Shown here in pieces: positions 1 to 10,310 of a stretch of 64,000 bases of DNA. The DNA is taken from positions 620,001 through 684,000 of the forward strand of contig BCKC01000004.1 of NCBI GenBank assembly GCA_001600455.1, read 5' to 3'. Each line of letters starts with the position of its first letter. Position 1 is the stretch's first letter. The stretch comes from Endocalyx cinctus (lineage: Eukaryota; Ascomycota; Sordariomycetes; Amphisphaeriales; Apiosporaceae). The notes under the pieces were generated by a model that had not been told where the DNA came from, searched no databases, and saw only the letters and a program-made list of their open reading frames with translations. A program made the translations under genes and the position numbers.

Positions 1-310
1 AGCGATGATCGTCTATGATTCGACTTACTTGTACATGTGAAATTTGTCTTTTATAGATACCTAGTGGCTTTCTCAACCTGATGTAGATGTGCCAGACAAA
101 TTGGCTCTACGCATGCGCACCATATGACGGTATCCCACTCTCCCTAACCTTTGTAATACTGAGATGTACGTGTTACACTATGATTATACAAACCACGATT
201 ATTTATGATAGTAGTTTTATAAGTCATACCCCATGTTTTGTAGTCACCAGCGGTTCACCCAACACATCCAACCTCCTTGCCGTTGGCCGGTGGTATGAAA
301 GGAGTTTTTA
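1..310. other. AT-rich intergenic, no gene seen
   Basis: No frame in this stretch looks like protein. The short open frames have no recognisable motif and no splice-site logic. It runs into the kinase-like pseudogene on the plus strand, so the missing 5' part of that gene could have lain here, but I see no trace of it. Confidence 0.5.
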
Positions 311-1071
311 TTGAGCCTCACCAATCCAGACGCCAAGGAAATAAACTTCGAAATCCGCGTTGAAATTAATGTAGCTATGATTAGTCTCGCCGCCGACGCG
401 CTTATACATTTACAGAAATCGATAGCCACGTCCGTACATAATGGGAAATTGTTGTTGGAGAGCCCTCCAAAGGTTGGGCTGGTCGGGTAATGCAGCAGCT
501 AATGCCTGGCGAGCAAGTGGATCAATATCAGTGCAAATCTATGAATATTGAACAGAAGAAAGAAATCTTCTCGCAAATGGTCAAGCTGATCAAAGGCTTG
601 CAGCACGGCGAGCTTCCTGAGATGCGCCATGGTCTACTCATAAAGTTTCTTTCAAGGTCCGGGTGAAATTGATCCTCAAAATAGTAGATGCAAGTCCTTA
701 TTTTAAGGGGGCATGCTAGTGTTGCAAGAGACCATTGAGATTCTTTTGTTGAAGATGAAGTTCCAAGCCGGATTAAAGGGCTTACAACCGCGGAAGAGAG
801 AAGCATTATCCACGCTGGATTCATCGACTATGGTTTCGTATGTATCTTATACCCGTCCAAATTGTACGGGTTTCCTTCCTCGCTTACTCAACCAACTGGG
901 GATGGAATAGTCGACTGGAAAGTTGCGAAGGCATGAGAGAACGAGCTCGTGAAGCTAGATGTGAAAACAACGGCAACGATAGAGGATGTCGATAGAGGGG
1001 CAGATGTCGATACTCTTCTGAGAACTACCTTGCCGTGGAGAGCCTGTAATTCGGGTATTTTGAAGATATAG
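311..1071 (+). pseudogene. Decayed APH-family (phosphotransferase-like) kinase remnant
   Basis: Three separated coding fragments on the plus strand appear in the order of a fungal aminoglycoside-phosphotransferase-like protein. At 311-480 the frame reads LTNPDAKEINFEIRVEINVA, which resembles the N-lobe. At 488-620 a shifted frame contains MQQLMPGEQ followed by KEIFSQMVKLIKGLQHGELP, which resembles the hinge and helix after the ATP site. At about 744-1071 the frame contains RSIIHAGF, where the family normally has a catalytic HxDF, then KLYGFPSSL, a stop at the position of an expected Trp (GCA TGA GAG AAC), and ADVDTLL...LPWR. Frameshifts, the in-frame stop, loss of the catalytic Asp and deletion of most of the core show that it is dead. 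The Trp-to-stop and Asp-to-Asn changes are both G-to-A transitions, as RIP would give. Family assignment is by motif recognition only. Confidence 0.7.
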
Positions 1072-2849
1072 TCGATACCGGAATCTGTATCTACTAGATC
1101 GTGAAAATCATTATGACGTACAACAACAACCTCGGTAGCCCTACGGATGGACGCTTGAATCTTTGAGAACAATAAAGTCTGTTATTCTTGCACTTCGCAC
1201 ACCATGATTCTTATTATTTCCTATGTTCATTTATTTTCGATATGCCGAAACTGAATGTTTTCTGTCTTAGCTCAGTAGGGTGTGCGGGCGGTTGAAAATC
1301 CGCCCCTCCTCAGCTTATAGCTTTCCTAGGTTGACAGCTTCCTATTAGGTTTAACATATCATCTAAAGCTTACAAAATCTTGCCAAGATCCAAAATCAGA
1401 TACCGGAGTCAAATGGAATTTCCTGAATTCCCATGTTTGGTATTCTGTTCCGGGTCACGATCTTTCGCTTTCTTTTTCACTTTGCCACTCCCTATGTCTC
1501 TACTATGCGCTGATATCCTGCAGCGCCTGCATAGACGAGAGGTTTTTATGCCTGTTGGTATCAAATGTAATTGGAATCAAGTCAAGCATGCATCCGTACT
1601 TCATCGCTTAAGGCTTGTGCTTTTTGCTTTCGGGGAGAACAGTGAAGTTGATCCGCCACCCTCAATCTATTTATCGGGTCCTTATGATGAAGCCGCGCGG
1701 GTTTATCGTATGCTTTGCTGTCGATCCATAAAGTATCCACCACTTATTATGTTGAGATGAACATGCTAGGATTCTAGCTAGGGTCCGCGGATCCTATCGT
1801 TTGATTTATATTGTTCGGCCTGATGCGCCGCTAGCGCCTATCATATATACATATACTTTGATTAAGCTCATTTCATTCTGTTTTAGGAAAGGGACGGGAA
1901 ACGAGTAGCGAATCGGTATGCTGCTGAACCTTGCCAGAACTAGATCGTAAATATCATCATTTTTTCTACGTTGCCGTCAAGACGATTAAGCGTGATTTAA
2001 ATTAAAGATAGATCAGTGCATCTGAGACTGCTGGATAGCGTACGATGGGAACGCATGTTCTATACTAATCAGCGTCTCAGGCTATATCTATATCACATCA
2101 TACTATTGCAGTATTTCCAGCCCTTTTTTCGTGGAGATGACATTACATGATAAATTATAGATCCATCCAGATACATGGAAATGGTAACGTGAGCCCATCG
2201 ACTTGAAACGAGGGTACTATTTTTATTTCGTTGCTTAGGGTTCGCAAATATCACTCCTGTGCAACTCCTTCTCATTCATCCGATCCTGTGTAAGAGATAT
2301 ACGTCAATAATAGACGGTGGAATTAATGCATTTCAATCATGTTCTACATTTCAAATTTCTACAACATATCTCCTCAGAGTTTTCAAGGACAGATTGGCGT
2401 AAAGGACCGTCTTTCCGGAAGCGCCGAGGTAAGTTCTATGTCATGACGACGCTTAACTTTTTCTTTCTCGACTCACCTATGGAAGAAGACCGCGGAGCTA
2501 TTCCTGCTGTGCGTGTGCGCGTATACGCGTTCGTGTGACATTTATTCGATGGAATGAAGTCGGAGCAGGCAAGGGAAAGCACTTGGCGCATGTCTGCAAA
2601 TTACATATTGTTTGAGCCTCCTATTTATTTTAATTCAAATCAATGACGAGAAACGGGCGAGAAACAACCCATTATCCAGGTTGACGCATATTGAAATAAT
2701 ATATTCGCGGCAATCAATTACCTGGTTCTCCTTGTCTATATTAAATATCGCTGAAAAGAAGCAACAGAATAGATTAATTGATCCAAATTTCTCCAATTCG
2801 GGACCCATCTCCCACACGCAGGTACGTTCGGTGACCCGTGGCAGAATTT

Positions 2850-2870
2850 AAAAAAAAAAAAAAAAAAAAA
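2850..2870. repeat. A21 homopolymer
   Basis: A run of 21 adenines. Similar A or T runs occur throughout the intergenic DNA of this window, so this is not taken as the tail of a retroposed copy. Confidence 0.9.
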
Positions 2871-2915
2871 TTCATGAGGAAATCCGTTTCGATTCGCCCT
2901 GTCATGCAACGGGGT

Positions 2916-2977
2916 GCGGGGGATGAGAGTGAGTCCGGATGACCATTTCCTTGTGGACTATCCCTGTAAATCTGGGG
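2916..2977 (+). promoter_or_regulatory. Two candidate CreA/Cre1 (SYGGRG) sites
   Basis: GCGGGG at 2916-2921 and CTGGGG at 2972-2977 match the carbon-catabolite repressor consensus SYGGRG. Cellulase genes are classic CreA/Cre1 targets. However, these sites lie more than 1 kb upstream of the start codon and the motif is short, so functional relevance is an inference. Confidence 0.3.
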
Positions 2978-3893
2978 TGGGCCATAATCTCCAACTTGAG
3001 TTCTGATCATCGATAGACTTTCCCTCTTATTTCCTCAATAGTCAATAAACTCCAGGTGAATGACCCACGGCGGGACGTCGTACCTAAGTGGTGTGTGGTG
3101 TGGTTATGGTTGTGGTCGGTCATAACTATATATGTGACACACTACTTTCATTGGATACCCACGTTGAAATGCCGTAGTATAAATTGCAGAAGATATTCCA
3201 TGTCAAATATAGACCTTATGCCAATGACTTAAGTCGCACTCGGTCGAGGGTCTCCGTTACATCAAGGGTGAAATGCCTCCAATGACAAGCGAGCGGAGTG
3301 CGTCCCTAAGCGAGTCGGTAATCTATAATTTTTCTCCAAGTCGGTCACTCAATTTTCCGTCCTCTCTAGGTGCCCAACGTGACATCGTCGACTCTCGTCT
3401 CGGTCGGTTTCTAATACTTTGTCACGATTGTCTCCAGGCGTAACGGCCAGAACAGGTTAGACCTTGGTCACAGGCTTTGCTTTTTTTTGGCACCCGTAAT
3501 TTTACTCTTCGTGATATTCACTTACATAGTATATGGTAAGAAATAAGGAAAAGTTTTGGGACTAGGATGTGGGTTTTCGGAGACAACCTCTGTCTCCTGA
3601 TTCGTGAGTCTGTCGTCGCTTCTCCCTCCTCCTCTTCTTACTAGACAGAGTAATGGAAACAAGAAATCTGAGATCCTCACGGCCCGCGAGCCGGAGAACG
3701 ATGTCCCAATTCGGGTCATGGACGGCGGCTTTCTTGGCTTCTCGCCATTCCCTTGTCTCGTCCCAGTGATTTTAGTATACGTTTATTCGTAGAGAGAACT
3801 TTTGCCACTTAGGAATAAGGGGCCGACTCCATGGTGAAATGGATGGGTGGTAATTGAGCTCAAAGTCACCTCATAAATCCTGCGTTCAAACGA

Positions 3894-3900
3894 TATATAA
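3894..3900 (+). promoter_or_regulatory. TATA box of the cellobiohydrolase gene
   Basis: TATATAA lies about 150 bp upstream of the GH7 start codon and is followed by a CT/CA-rich stretch typical of the transcription start of strongly expressed fungal genes. Confidence 0.6.
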
Positions 3901-4047
3901 GTCTATCGTCCTCGTCTACTCTCTCAGGTTTAGAATTTATTTTTTATACAACAACCAACAACACCTCCATCTTCACTTCAGGTAAACAATCTTTTCTAAA
4001 AAGATAGAATACACCTGACCTGAGATTTTTCACACCTCTTCGCCACA

Positions 4048-5591
4048 ATGTTCCGGAAATTCGCCCTTCTGTCGGCCCTCGCGGCCGCAGCCCGCGCTCA
4101 GCAGGCTTGCACGCTCACTACGGAGACGCACCCGTCGATGACCTGGCAGACATGCACGGCGGCCGGCTCTTGCACGGACGTCCAGGGTTCCGTCACCATC
4201 GACGCCAACTGGCGATGGACCCACACGGTCGAGGGTAGCGACAACTGCTACACCGGCAACGAGTGGGACGCTACCCTCTGCCCGGACGGCGAGACCTGTG
4301 CCACCAGCTGCTGTCTCGACGGAGCCGACTACGCCTCCACCTACGGAGCCACCACCTCCGGTTCCTCCCTGAACTTGAAGTTCGTTACCGAGGGCCCCTA
4401 CAGCACCAACATCGGAAGCCGATTCTTCCTCATGCAGGACGACGAGACCTACCAGCCCTTCCAGCTTCTCGGAAACGAGTTCACTTTCGACGTTGACACC
4501 TCTAACCTTCCGTAAGTGCCATTATCACTATTTCCCTGTCCTCAATGACTCATTTTTTTCTGGTCTGGGAGAATGAACAAAGAAAATGAAACTAATACGA
4601 ATCTTAAATAGTTGCGGTCTTAACGGTGCTCTCTACTTCGTCTCCATGGACCTCGACGGTGGTATGAGCCAGTTCTCTACCAACGCCGCCGGTGCCAAGT
4701 ACGGTACTGGATACTGTGACTCTCAGTGCCCTCGTGACGTCAAGTTCATTGACGGCAAGGTAAGACTAGCCTCATTCAATCTCTTTCGTTTTCTTTCCTT
4801 TCGCATGAGAACCATTCAAACTAACCGAGTTAATAAAATAGGCCAACAGCGATGGCTGGACCCCTTCTAGCAACGACGAGAACGCCGGCGTCGGTGACCT
4901 CGGTGCTTGCTGCGCGGAGATGGATATCTGGGAGGCCAACTCGATCTCCACCGCCTACACTCCCCACCCTTGCGAGAACTCTGCCTACCACAGCTGCACC
5001 GGTGATGACTGCGGTGGTACTTACTCTTCCGACCGCTACGCCGGAGACTGTGACCCCGACGGTTGCGATTTCAACTCCTACCGCATGGGCGTGACCGACT
5101 TCTACGGCGCCGGCATGACCGTCGACTCGAGCTCGCCCATGACGGTCGTCACGCAGTTCGTCACCGACGACGCCGGCAGCCTCAGCGAGATCAAGCGCTT
5201 CTACGTCCAGAACGGGGCCGTCATCCCCAACAGCGAGAGTACCATCTCGGGCGTGACCGGTAACTCGATCAACGAGGACTTCTGCTCGACCCAGAAGGTC
5301 GCCTTCGGCGACACCGACGTCTTCGCCCAGCGCGGCGGCCTCGCCCAGATGGCCGACGCCCTCGCCGGCGACATGGTCCTCGTCATGTCCCTCTGGGACG
5401 ACCACGCCGCCAACATGCTCTGGCTCGACTCTACCTATCCCGTCGACTCGACCGACCCCGGCGCCGCCCGCGGTACCTGCGCCACCACCTCCGGTGTTCC
5501 CGCCGATGTCGAGGCCGAGAGCCCCGGCGCCAGCGTCAGCTACTCCAACATCAAGTTCGGTCCCATCAACTCGACCTTCACCGCCTCCTAA
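4048..5591 (+). CDS. cbh1: GH7 cellobiohydrolase I (no CBM1)
   Basis: Secreted cellulase of glycoside hydrolase family 7, expected to release cellobiose from the reducing ends of cellulose chains by a retaining mechanism. Exons are 4048-4511, 4612-4759 and 4842-5591 (453 aa). The first intron begins GTAAGT and has a CTAAT branch point. Residues 1-17 form a signal peptide, and the mature enzyme probably begins at QQACTLTTE. The family signature EMDIWEAN carries E230, D232 and E235, matching the nucleophile, helper Asp and acid/base (precursor numbering). Many cysteines and the tyrosine/tryptophan-lined tunnel segments are retained. The protein stops about 12 residues after the IKFGPI motif of the catalytic core, so the linker and cellulose-binding module found in long forms are absent. 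The gene is GC-rich at third positions compared with its AT-rich flanks, which suggests strong expression. It stands alone, with no other cellulase nearby. Confidence 0.97.
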
Positions 5592-6243
5592 ATTTAAGGT
5601 CGCGAAAAGTCGGGGTTTTTATTCTATTGCTATCCTTTTCAAAAAAAAAATTATTCTCTCCTCTTATTTTAGGTGGGGGAAACAAAACGGGAAAAGATGG
5701 CAGTTGGAAGATATTATACATATGATGATGATGAAAATTGGAACTTGAATGATCTAACCCCCTCAAAAACCCCCTTCTTGTATATATTTTCCCCCTTTTT
5801 ACTGTAACTTCATTTTTGCATTGGGGCAGCTCTCGCTTTCTTTCTGCCGAGCACTCGTTCCACACCTGTTTATCTCTTCACCGTACATAGTATATATATA
5901 GATATGCATATTTCCTTCTTAACCCTTGTTTCGCCTACCTTGACTTCTTGCCGTGCATAATAACTACGTGCTCACGTGGATATGTGTGAGACCCGCCTTA
6001 TCTATTGATCTAGACCATTTCATTATTATATATAAATCGTACTCCTAAAATAATTAACATGATGACTTTTAGTTTCTCCGATTTTAGCCCCTGATTTTAT
6101 ATAGTTGATGTCGAGACTTGCCCCTTTCTAACGGCAAATTGAATGAGATGAGATCCAAAGCGTATACTTTTAAGTGATATAGGCTCTATATAGGTGGGTA
6201 TTATGGTTTTAACTTTTCAAAGAAAAACACCTCACAGCAATTA
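5592..6243. other. Convergent 3' flanks of cellobiohydrolase and SMP-30-like gene
   Basis: AT-rich sequence between two convergent genes. It should hold both 3' UTRs and polyadenylation regions. No coding signal was seen. Confidence 0.6.
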
Positions 6244-7311
6244 TTAAAAACCTCGGTGCGTGTAGTAACTGGCCGCATCGACGGCAACCACCTTAGCGGG
6301 CTCCTTGAAAGTGCCGTTAACAGGAGCCGCCTGACCGCCGCCGGTGACAACGTACAGAACATGGTTATCCAAAGGAGTCCTGCCAAAAGCGCAGGCGGTA
6401 TCACCGGCGAGGGCCGAGCTCGTCGGGCTCCCGGCGACGACCTCGCCGGACCCGTCCATCTTCATCGCGTAGATCATGTTGTCAAAGTTCGTCGCGAGCC
6501 ACAAAGTTCCCTCGGGATCGATTGCGAAGTCGTCGACGTTGACCGCGTCCGCCTTGCCGATCTTCTCCACCGCCGCGCCCGGGACGGGGTAACCGTCGGC
6601 GTCGAAGGGATACCGGTATATCGTGGCCATGTTCGAGTCGGCCCAGTACGCGTACCCGTCCGGAAGCGTCTTCAGCCCGTTGCTGCCTATCTGCCGAGTC
6701 GCGTTGGGCAAGGGCGCCATCTCCGGGACTTGGAGGACCATCTCGTAAGCGCCCGAGGCGAGGTCCAGCCGCCACAGGCAGCCTAGCACGCTATCGGTGA
6801 TGAGCAGGATCTCCGTCTCGCGGCCGTAGACGGGGGCGATGCCGTTCGCGAGCACGGTCTCGGAGAGGTCCGCGACTTTTCTGACGTTGATCAGCTGCTT
6901 CTCGACGTCCGTCACGGTGAATTCCCAGGCGACCGCGGTGTTGGCCACGGGCGAGCCGAGGGTCGAGTACTTGCTCGAGATGGTGACGAAGGTATTGGGC
7001 TCGGTCTCGACGATGCCCACGAGCCCGCTGTCGCCATCCTCGAACGTGTTGACGAGGACGAATTCGCGGGATAAAGGGTCGAAGGGCCGCTTTAAGGCGT
7101 ATACCGAGGCGGTGGGCCAGAACTCGGTTACCATCAGGTCGCCGTTATCGGCCACGGCGATGTTTTCTAGCCATTGGCCCGTCTGATTGAATTGAAAAAT
7201 AGTCTGCGTGGGTAGTGACGAGGAGGCCGCTCGCTTGCCTAACAAAGGGGACGCAAATGATGCTGAGACGCCCGCGAGTAAAACCGCGACAGACTGAATT
7301 GAGAAGAGCAT
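6244..7311 (-). CDS. Secreted SMP-30/gluconolactonase-like six-bladed propeller protein
   Basis: Single-exon gene for 355 aa. Residues 1-20 form a signal peptide, with a possible KR processing site near residue 26. The body has spaced propeller-strand motifs (GQWLENIAVADNGDLMVTEF, ANGIAPV, GSNGLKTLPDGYAYWADS, VDDFAIDPEGTLWLATNFDN), as in SMP-30/gluconolactonase/LRE-like proteins. The repeated N/D-G and DD motifs could bind a metal. Fungal relatives include lactonase-like proteins and, within some biosynthetic clusters, hetero-Diels-Alderases that use the same fold (EupF/AsR5 type). The sequence alone does not tell me which activity applies. The minus-strand TATA box at 7426-7431 lies 115 bp upstream of the chosen ATG and supports the start. 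It converges on the cellobiohydrolase gene. No biosynthetic core gene is next to it. Confidence 0.88.
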   Translation of the reverse strand: MLFSIQSVAVLLAGVSASFASPLLGKRAASSSLPTQTIFQFNQTGQWLENIAVADNGDLMVTEFWPTASVYALKRPFDPLSREFVLVNTFEDGDSGLVGIVETEPNTFVTISSKYSTLGSPVANTAVAWEFTVTDVEKQLINVRKVADLSETVLANGIAPVYGRETEILLITDSVLGCLWRLDLASGAYEMVLQVPEMAPLPNATRQIGSNGLKTLPDGYAYWADSNMATIYRYPFDADGYPVPGAAVEKIGKADAVNVDDFAIDPEGTLWLATNFDNMIYAMKMDGSGEVVAGSPTSSALAGDTACAFGRTPLDNHVLYVVTGGGQAAPVNGTFKEPAKVVAVDAASYYTHRGF

Positions 7312-8298
7312 CGTGGGTGGAAAAGTTCTTGTGGTGGCTGATTTAAACGTGTATATTATTACTACAACAACCTAATCTAACAATCTTGCTTTAAACGCAA
7401 TAGCTAGGTAGGGGTAAAATCCCTCTTTATACTTTTGCTTCATGTTGTATTTATCGGCTAACGTCACTCTAGCTACTATATTCGTAGATACAGCCGAGAG
7501 CCCTGCCACCTTCAGATGGGGTCATCACGGATGAGGCTGCTGACTCAATCTTCGAAGCTTCTGTCAACAATGTAACCGCCGACGCTATATCGGCGATAGT
7601 TATCGGTGGTACAAAGTCCTAGTATAGTTGTATACATGTGATATAACGGTAAGAAAACAAGGATCTTAGTAATATTTTTGCGGATCTTCATCTGCATCTA
7701 CTGTGTATTTGATATATTGAATTCCATCCTTGCTACAGTAGCTGAGTGGCAGAGTGGCTAGCCAACTAGACGGCCAGCCGGATTTAAGAAGGATCCAAAT
7801 ATCTCTCTTTGTCTTACGAGATAGGGGAGAAGCTGAAAACAAAGTATTTACCTGTTAAAGATCCTCTTTTTTCCCCCTAAATATACGGACTTAATTTCCA
7901 CCCACTTGCTTTTGTAGTTTGCCTCACGATTAGGGGCGGATTAAAATATCTATATGTAGTAAACATCCTTCATATTCCGGTCGGAATTAAGTCCGGAATT
8001 AAGCTTAACTGACTCTTTAATTTCAAACAATATTAGCACAATATTTTCAGAAGCATTTTCGAGACTATACGTATACGTATATTATCATGAAGTTTATTAT
8101 CTAGGTAGGCCTTAAACGCCGATCGAATAGACCTTTTAACGCCGATGCATTACTCTACAATAATAATTACTGGGTATTTTCGTTTATGTACCAAGCCCAA
8201 CCCAAGATCATATTCATACGTACCATTTCACTTCGTAACTATGCAATCGACATCTCACCGATAAATACCAAGTGAGATCACGTTGCATTCATCAATCA
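7312..8298. other. Intergenic upstream of SMP-30-like gene
   Basis: AT-rich and without a coding signal. It holds the SMP-30-like promoter at its left end and the 3' flank of the desaturase-family gene at its right end. A 10-bp direct repeat, CGGAATTAAG, occurs at 7982-7991 and 7994-8003. Confidence 0.5.
7426..7431 (-). promoter_or_regulatory. TATA box of the SMP-30-like gene
   Basis: TATAAA on the minus strand, 115 bp upstream of the start codon at 7311, which is the usual spacing for inducible fungal genes. Confidence 0.5.
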
Positions 8299-9306
8299 TT
8301 AAGAATCAGTTCGCTTTTTCCTGCCTTTCCTGCTCTTCTTCAACCCGTCTATCCCGTCCTGAACCAGACTCCCGGTATCCTCGACGGCCTTCTGGCTCCG
8401 TTCCTTAACTTGGTGCTTCTCGGCTTCGTCGTGAATATCCTCGATGACATCTTTACCAACGCTCGTACCGTTGGCCCAGTCTACCAATCCTAGCGCGCTA
8501 AAGTTGCCCTTACCGCCGCTAGCATAGTGCGTCGCCGTTCGTCGGGCGACTCCACCCATGATGATACCAGGGACTATGTTGTAACCGGACATTGATAACA
8601 TCTCTTCGAGCGTTGTGATGATCGTGAATAGAAAGTAGGTGAGTAAGTGTGGACGGACAAACAGCGTCGGGAGGTAGACGGGGGCCATTCGGTGGAGCAT
8701 CAAGGAGACTGGATGATCCGAGTAAAGCATCAAAGAATAGGGCGCGCCGCCCTTGCGACTGTGCATATATTGCTTATGCAATTTCGCGATCCACCCACCT
8801 CGCGAAGAGTGCAATATGACCCGGTGGATGTAGTAGGTAAGCAGCTCGCGCATCGCATATAGCGTGGCGATGTTCTTGATGATCTGCCATGGGAGCGGAA
8901 GAGCGGTGCTCGTCTTGAAGAGGGGTCGCTGGAGGAAGGTGGTGGCGCCCATCGATATGCAAGCTTGGAGGGCGGTGCAGCAGGCGAGGTTGAAGACGAC
9001 TAGAAGGAACTGCCTGAAGAGAGGCTTGGCGTCCCGACGTGGCAGAGATACCGAACCATACAGCTTGATCGACTCGGAGAGGCTCGGAACAGATGTGTCG
9101 AATAAGAGGAAGAATAGCGAAGGAACCAGCCAGAACACTATGCGAACAGCTAAGGTGCCGACTAGCTCAATCTTTAACGGCGAGTGCGATAGGACGAGGG
9201 TGGTCCATGTCATATAGAAGAACAGGAGGTTCAGCGATGTCGACCACGATGTCAACATGGGCGCGGCGAAGTAAGAGACGATGGGAAGGGACAATAAAAG
9301 ATCCAT
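8299..9306 (-). CDS. Sterol desaturase / fatty acid hydroxylase family membrane protein
   Basis: Single-exon gene for 335 aa. The first 60 residues and the segment around 130-160 are hydrophobic, so the protein is expected to span the ER membrane several times. Histidine-box-like motifs HRVILHS and LHKQYMHS lie near the middle, followed by a His-containing DHPVSLMLHRM segment and a late HYAS motif. These resemble the di-iron histidine boxes of the fatty acid hydroxylase superfamily (C-4 sterol oxidase, C-5 desaturase, sphingolipid hydroxylases). The canonical HxxHH of the second and third boxes is not clearly intact, so catalytic competence is uncertain. The C-terminus is hydrophilic and strongly basic (KKSRKGRKKR), facing the cytosol by the positive-inside rule. 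Substrate unknown. Confidence 0.8.
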   Translation of the reverse strand: MDLLLSLPIVSYFAAPMLTSWSTSLNLLFFYMTWTTLVLSHSPLKIELVGTLAVRIVFWLVPSLFFLLFDTSVPSLSESIKLYGSVSLPRRDAKPLFRQFLLVVFNLACCTALQACISMGATTFLQRPLFKTSTALPLPWQIIKNIATLYAMRELLTYYIHRVILHSSRGGWIAKLHKQYMHSRKGGAPYSLMLYSDHPVSLMLHRMAPVYLPTLFVRPHLLTYFLFTIITTLEEMLSMSGYNIVPGIIMGGVARRTATHYASGGKGNFSALGLVDWANGTSVGKDVIEDIHDEAEKHQVKERSQKAVEDTGSLVQDGIDGLKKSRKGRKKRTDS

Positions 9307-9434
9307 CTCGAGTAGTACGTATAATACTTATTTATGTACAATTTTAGAAGTACGCACACGGCAACGTAGATAACTGTTCGGGTAAACGAAGTAATCTTGA
9401 ATATTCATAAGGCAAAGGATAGCGTAGTATACAG

Positions 9435-9454
9435 TAATAATAATAATAATAATA
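9435..9454. repeat. (TAA)n microsatellite
   Basis: About six and a half TAA units in the intergenic DNA upstream of the desaturase-family gene. Confidence 0.9.
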
Positions 9455-10288
9455 CTGAGAACAAGAAAGTCAAGTACTATACAATATGTTACCAAAAGTA
9501 AGAATGTCTATATGAATATGAGAAAATTTGTAAATTTTGCATGACGATGATGGTTTACCTAGCCAGCCTTGATGTTTGCTCAGTTACACGAACAGGATGA
9601 TGACGTAGTGACAGATGAGTTGGCAGGTTGGGTGGTTCTCTGATTAGCTTACCTAATATGTTTTTTTTTTTTTTTTTAAAGTAGTTTAATGACATAATTA
9701 GTAGTACACAACTATTCGCGGGGCATTCTAGGTGGATCGTCCAAACCTGTCAATATCCATTAACCTAGCATGGATACGTAGTAAAGGATTGATTGAAATC
9801 TTTTTCAATCAGCCATCATCCATGCAACTACCCGCGATCTGTATCTGTATCTGTATTGTACAGGTACGACAACATATCTTCAATAATAAGACATATTAGT
9901 AGGATATATGAATATCGCCTTGTCAAGAGGTTAGGTATTTTGAACTGATTCAACTGTTGACCGATAGCTGTACAGTACTGATGTTGATGAATTACCTGTT
10001 TCTTATCTCGTTCACTTTTGCACAGACCTCTCCAATCTAACACTGGCAGTTTATACCCGTGGACAATACATCTAATCGTACGTGGACAGTAGGTATTATA
10101 TCTGTGCACATGATTAGTGGGTGAGAATACAGTTTTGAAAGGATGAATGTTCGATGATATACATGTCCAGTACACACGTAGAAAAACTCGCTAGAACGGG
10201 TGCCTATTTAGATCTGCAATATTGACAATGGATAGGTATCATTTTAGTCGAAGGACACCGAACATAACATCTCGGCCAAGCAATCATG

Positions 10289-10310
10289 TTTTTTTTTTTT
10301 TTTTTTTTTT
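10289..10310. repeat. T22 homopolymer followed by CTT-rich tract
   Basis: 22 thymines followed by a CCTTCTTCTTCTTC-type pyrimidine stretch. Confidence 0.9.

Larger units (their letters stand above)
1072..4047. other. Long intergenic region upstream of the cellobiohydrolase
   Basis: Nearly 3 kb with no gene I can support. A 126-codon open frame at 1380-1760 lacks any recognisable motif and starts on a non-ATG codon. There is a 21-base A tract at 2850-2870. The last kilobase is probably the cellobiohydrolase promoter. It contains two CreA-type SYGGRG motifs (2916-2921 and 2972-2977) and a TATA box about 150 bp before the start codon, followed by a pyrimidine-rich leader. Confidence 0.5.

Noticed and set aside
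888..1172. Minus-strand frame containing RHNDFHDL, resembling a kinase HxD motif
   Set aside because: It lies antisense to the plus-strand APH-family pseudogene; the adjacent plus-strand fragments give a longer and ordered family match, so this is taken as coincidence.
1262..1311. tRNA-like stretch (TTAGCTCAGTAGG and a GAA-containing loop)
   Set aside because: The anticodon-like stem gives an 8-base loop, there is no T-arm consensus downstream and no acceptor stem can be formed.
1380..1760. 126-codon frame upstream of the cellobiohydrolase
   Set aside because: Starts with a non-ATG codon and shows no signal peptide, domain or splice continuity; kept only as intergenic.
2850..2870. A21 tract as a retroposon tail
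   Set aside because: No coding sequence, target-site duplication or second copy is visible; A/T tracts are common in this window.
4830..5405. 191-codon frame antisense to the cellobiohydrolase
   Set aside because: Produced by the GC-rich third positions of the sense gene; Val/Gly/Asp-rich with no fold-like pattern.
7741..7800. D-arm-like GAGTGGCAGAGTGGC
   Set aside because: No matching anticodon stem or TTCGA loop follows; not a tRNA.
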